Assembly: GCF_000204645.1 (NCBI RefSeq)
Contig: NC_015422.1
Coordinates: 2,745,001 to 2,809,000, forward strand
Reading direction: 5' to 3'
Source: Alicycliphilus denitrificans K601
Lineage (GTDB): Bacteria > Pseudomonadota > Gammaproteobacteria > Burkholderiales > Burkholderiaceae_C
Length of the DNA: 64,000 nucleotides
Shown here one piece after another: positions 62,576 to 64,000 of this stretch. A program made the position numbers and the translations under genes. Positions within the stretch are counted from its first letter, which is position 1; every line of letters starts with the position of its first letter. The notes under the pieces are model-generated. The model did not search any database. It saw only the letters and a program-made list of their open reading frames with translations, and had not been told where the DNA came from.

Positions 62576-62983
62576 CTAGGAGCGCGCGGTGCTCCACAGC
62601 ACGCGCAGCGCGCACAGCCACTGCAGCGCATACATGGCGCTGCCCGCGCCATGCCACAGGCGCAGGTTCTGGCGGGCGACGATGCGCGGCGCCACGCCAT
62701 ACTGCACCAGCAGGGCCAGCAGCAGGCCTGCGATCACGAAAACCATAGCTGCCTGCGCCCACTCCTCGGGCTTTTCAGCATGTTTTTTCTTGGAAACGAC
62801 CAGCAGCAGCGCGCAGCACGCTATGGAAATGTAAGTCTGCGCCTCGAACAGGCGCGCCGCCACGTTCCCCGCCATCGCCGACGTGGGCAGGTGGGCGAAC
62901 AGCAGCGGCACGGCCACGAAGCCAATGGCCGACAGACTGCCCCACCACAGCGCAGCCGCGAGGACCGGCAAGCGCGCGCCCAT
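62576..62983 (-). CDS. DUF4149 membrane protein
   Basis: 135-residue protein with four predicted helices, resembling the DUF4149/TMEM205-like family (LWWGSLSAIGFVAVPLLFAH, LFEAQTYISI, RIVARQNLRLWHG). Function unknown. It begins 2 nt after the greA stop, so it is probably read from the carB-greA transcript. A Lys/Glu-rich cytoplasmic loop (SKKKHAEKPEEWA) coincides with a diverged interspersed repeat. Confidence 0.78.
   Translation of the reverse strand: MGARLPVLAAALWWGSLSAIGFVAVPLLFAHLPTSAMAGNVAARLFEAQTYISIACCALLLVVSKKKHAEKPEEWAQAAMVFVIAGLLLALLVQYGVAPRIVARQNLRLWHGAGSAMYALQWLCALRVLWSTARS
62738..62793 (+). repeat. Interspersed repeat copy 14, inside the DUF4149 gene
   Basis: AAAACCATAGCTGCCTGCGC, CCACTCCTCGGGCTTTTCAG, CATGTTTTTTCTTGG agrees in core and A/T-rich end with the family. 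It encodes the charged loop between helices 2 and 3 of the DUF4149 protein. Confidence 0.45.
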
Positions 62984-62985
62984 GA

Positions 62986-63462
62986 TCAGACGTAGCTCAC
63001 CGACACGACTTCATAGCGGCGCACGCCGCCCGGGGCCTGCACCTCGGCGGTATCGCCCTCCTCCTTGCCGATCAGGGCACGGGCGATGGGGCTGGACACG
63101 TTGATCAGGCCGTGCTTGAGGTCGGCCTCGTCCTCGCCCACGATCTGGTACCTGACGGCCTCGCCCGAGTCCTCGTCCTCCAGCTCCACGGTGGCGCCGA
63201 AGACCACGCGGCCGCCGGCGTCGAGCTCAGAGGGATCGATGATCTGGGCCGCCGACAGCTTGCCCTCGATTTCGAGGATGCGGCCTTCGATGAAGCCCTG
63301 GCGATCCTTGGCGGCCTCGTACTCGGCGTTCTCGCTCAGGTCGCCCTGGGCGCGCGCCTCGGCGATGGCGTTGATCACGGCGGGCCGTTCGACGGTCTTG
63401 AGCCGGTGCAGCTCCTGCTTGAGTTGTTCGGCGCCGCGCTTGGTGATGGGAATGGTGGCCAT
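62986..63462 (-). CDS. greA: Transcript cleavage factor GreA
   Basis: 158-residue factor that rescues backtracked RNA polymerase. Coiled-coil N domain with the catalytic acidic tip [16 protein letters not shown], and a C-terminal FKBP-like domain ([22 protein letters not shown]: [17 protein letters not shown]). Length equals E. coli GreA. It follows carB after a 126-nt gap rich in hairpins; the carAB-greA order is common in proteobacteria. Confidence 0.97.
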   Translation of the reverse strand: MATIPITKRGAEQLKQELHRLKTVERPAVINAIAEARAQGDLSENAEYEAAKDRQGFIEGRILEIEGKLSAAQIIDPSELDAGGRVVFGATVELEDEDSGEAVRYQIVGEDEADLKHGLINVSSPIARALIGKEEGDTAEVQAPGGVRRYEVVSVSYV

Positions 63463-63496
63463 GGGTCAGTCTCCGGATTCCAGAAGCAAAAAGCAA

Positions 63497-63522
63497 ACCG
63501 CCGCGCGTTGCCGCGCGGCGGT
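63497..63522 (-). terminator. Strong hairpin between carB and greA
   Basis: ACCGCCGCGC-6 nt-GCGCGGCGGT, a perfect 10-bp stem, followed on the minus strand by a T-rich stretch (TTTGCTTTTTGC). It lies about 35 nt before the greA start, so it may terminate or attenuate carB transcripts ahead of greA. Confidence 0.55.
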
Positions 63523-63529
63523 ATTCAGT

Positions 63530-63571
63530 GATGGATGGATTATGCCGCGTTTGCCGCGGCAATCATCCATC
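63530..63571. other. Second long inverted repeat in the carB-greA gap
   Basis: GATGGATG..ATT..GCCGCG pairs with CGCGGCAATCATCCATC across a 4-nt loop, with small bulges, about 17 pairs in all. Together with the adjacent hairpin it makes the whole gap strongly structured. Confidence 0.5.
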
Positions 63572-63588
63572 GCAATCCGGCGTGGGGC

Positions 63589-64000
63589 TCAGGCCGCGGC
63601 GGTAAGACGCGCGTGCAGTTCCTGCACCGAGTACACGTCGAGCGTGTCGAGGTGCTTCATGCCCTCGACGGCCGCCTCGGCGCCGAAGATGGTCGTGAAC
63701 GTGGTCACGCGCGCAGCCAGCGAGCTGGTGCGGATGGCGCGCGAGTCGGCAATCGCGTTGCGGCGCTCCTCCACAGTGTTGATGACCATGGCGATCTCGT
63801 CGTTCTTGATCATGTCCACGATGTGCGGCCGGCCCTCGGTGACCTTGTTGACCACCTGCACAGACACGCCGGCCTCGGCGATCGCGGCGGCCGTGCCCTT
63901 GGTGGCCAGCAGCTCGAAGCCCATGGCCGCCAGGTCGCGGGCGATGGATACGGCGCGCGGCTTGTCCGCGTTCTTCACGGTCAGAAACACCTTGCCCGAG
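63589..64000 (-). CDS. carB: Carbamoyl-phosphate synthase large subunit, C-terminal part
   Basis: Only the last 136 or so residues are in the window; the frame runs off the right edge. They form the MGS-like allosteric domain (VFLTVKNADKPRAVSIARDL, GFELLATKGTAAAIAEAG, VNKVTEGRPHIVDMI, INTVEERRNAIADSRAIR) where UMP and ornithine act in E. coli. The position next to greA confirms the assignment. The synthetase domains cannot be assessed. Confidence 0.93.
   Translation of the reverse strand, partial: SGKVFLTVKNADKPRAVSIARDLAAMGFELLATKGTAAAIAEAGVSVQVVNKVTEGRPHIVDMIKNDEIAMVINTVEERRNAIADSRAIRTSSLAARVTTFTTIFGAEAAVEGMKHLDTLDVYSVQELHARLTAAA

Overview
The window is chromosomal DNA from a GC-rich betaproteobacterium, almost certainly a member of the Comamonadaceae (Acidovorax / Alicycliphilus / Diaphorobacter type). 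This is inferred from base composition, from gene orders such as carB-greA, rlmE-ftsH-folP-glmM-pstSCAB-phoU-phoB-phoR and ffs-dnaX-ybaB-recR, and from protein character; no database search was possible. It is ordinary chromosome: no phage, insertion sequence, tRNA, rRNA operon or CRISPR array was seen. Genes are tightly packed, with many ATGA and TGATG start/stop overlaps and no gene-free stretch above 300 bases.

Layout. 1-2342: 5'-truncated GntR/FCD regulator and a GAF/HD-GYP signalling protein. 2458-7652: dsbB, the sulfate uptake operon sbp-cysT-cysW-cysA and a small RBBP9-type hydrolase. 7740-10044: LysR regulator divergent from azoR, plus a second FMN reductase. 10136-12750: methionine importer metNIQ. 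12859-16244: MAPEG protein, recR, ybaB, dnaX (with an A9 slippery run that would give a short gamma form) and the SRP RNA gene ffs.

16272-26407 is the most interesting part: an apparent eleven-gene molybdenum operon reading leftwards. It holds a TonB-dependent receptor, a DUF2478 protein, a FecBCD/BtuFCD-type ABC importer resembling Haemophilus MolBCA, a SAM methyltransferase, a DUF4213/DUF364 protein, modA, modB (no modC), modD and modE. Two ModE-type operators (CGCTATA-N10-TATAGCG and one variant) precede it. I read it as a ModE-controlled outer- plus inner-membrane uptake route for molybdate, tungstate or a chelated form.

26696-42046: an exported hypothetical protein, a TIGR03862-type flavoprotein, two different pirins, an AddA/AddB-like helicase-nuclease pair, trxA, rho, the zinc-free L31 gene rpmE2, a large membrane protein and a MATE exporter. 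42009-56239 is a phosphate region: phoR, phoB, phoU, pstBACS, ppx, sixA, ppk1, olsB (phosphorus-free ornithine lipids) and a PAS-GGDEF-EAL protein. PHO boxes with 11-bp periodicity lie before pstS, ppx and ppk1. 56331-64000: glmM, folP, ftsH (with a sigma-32-like promoter), rlmE, divergent yhbY, a glycosyltransferase-like gene, a DUF4149 membrane protein, greA and the 3' end of carB.

A short interspersed repeat of about 50-60 bp, built around AGCT..(A/T)GCGCTT..GGGCG..AGGCC..ATTT, recurs about fourteen times, both between genes and in frame inside genes (dnaX, addA-like, MATE, dsbB, the molC-like permease).
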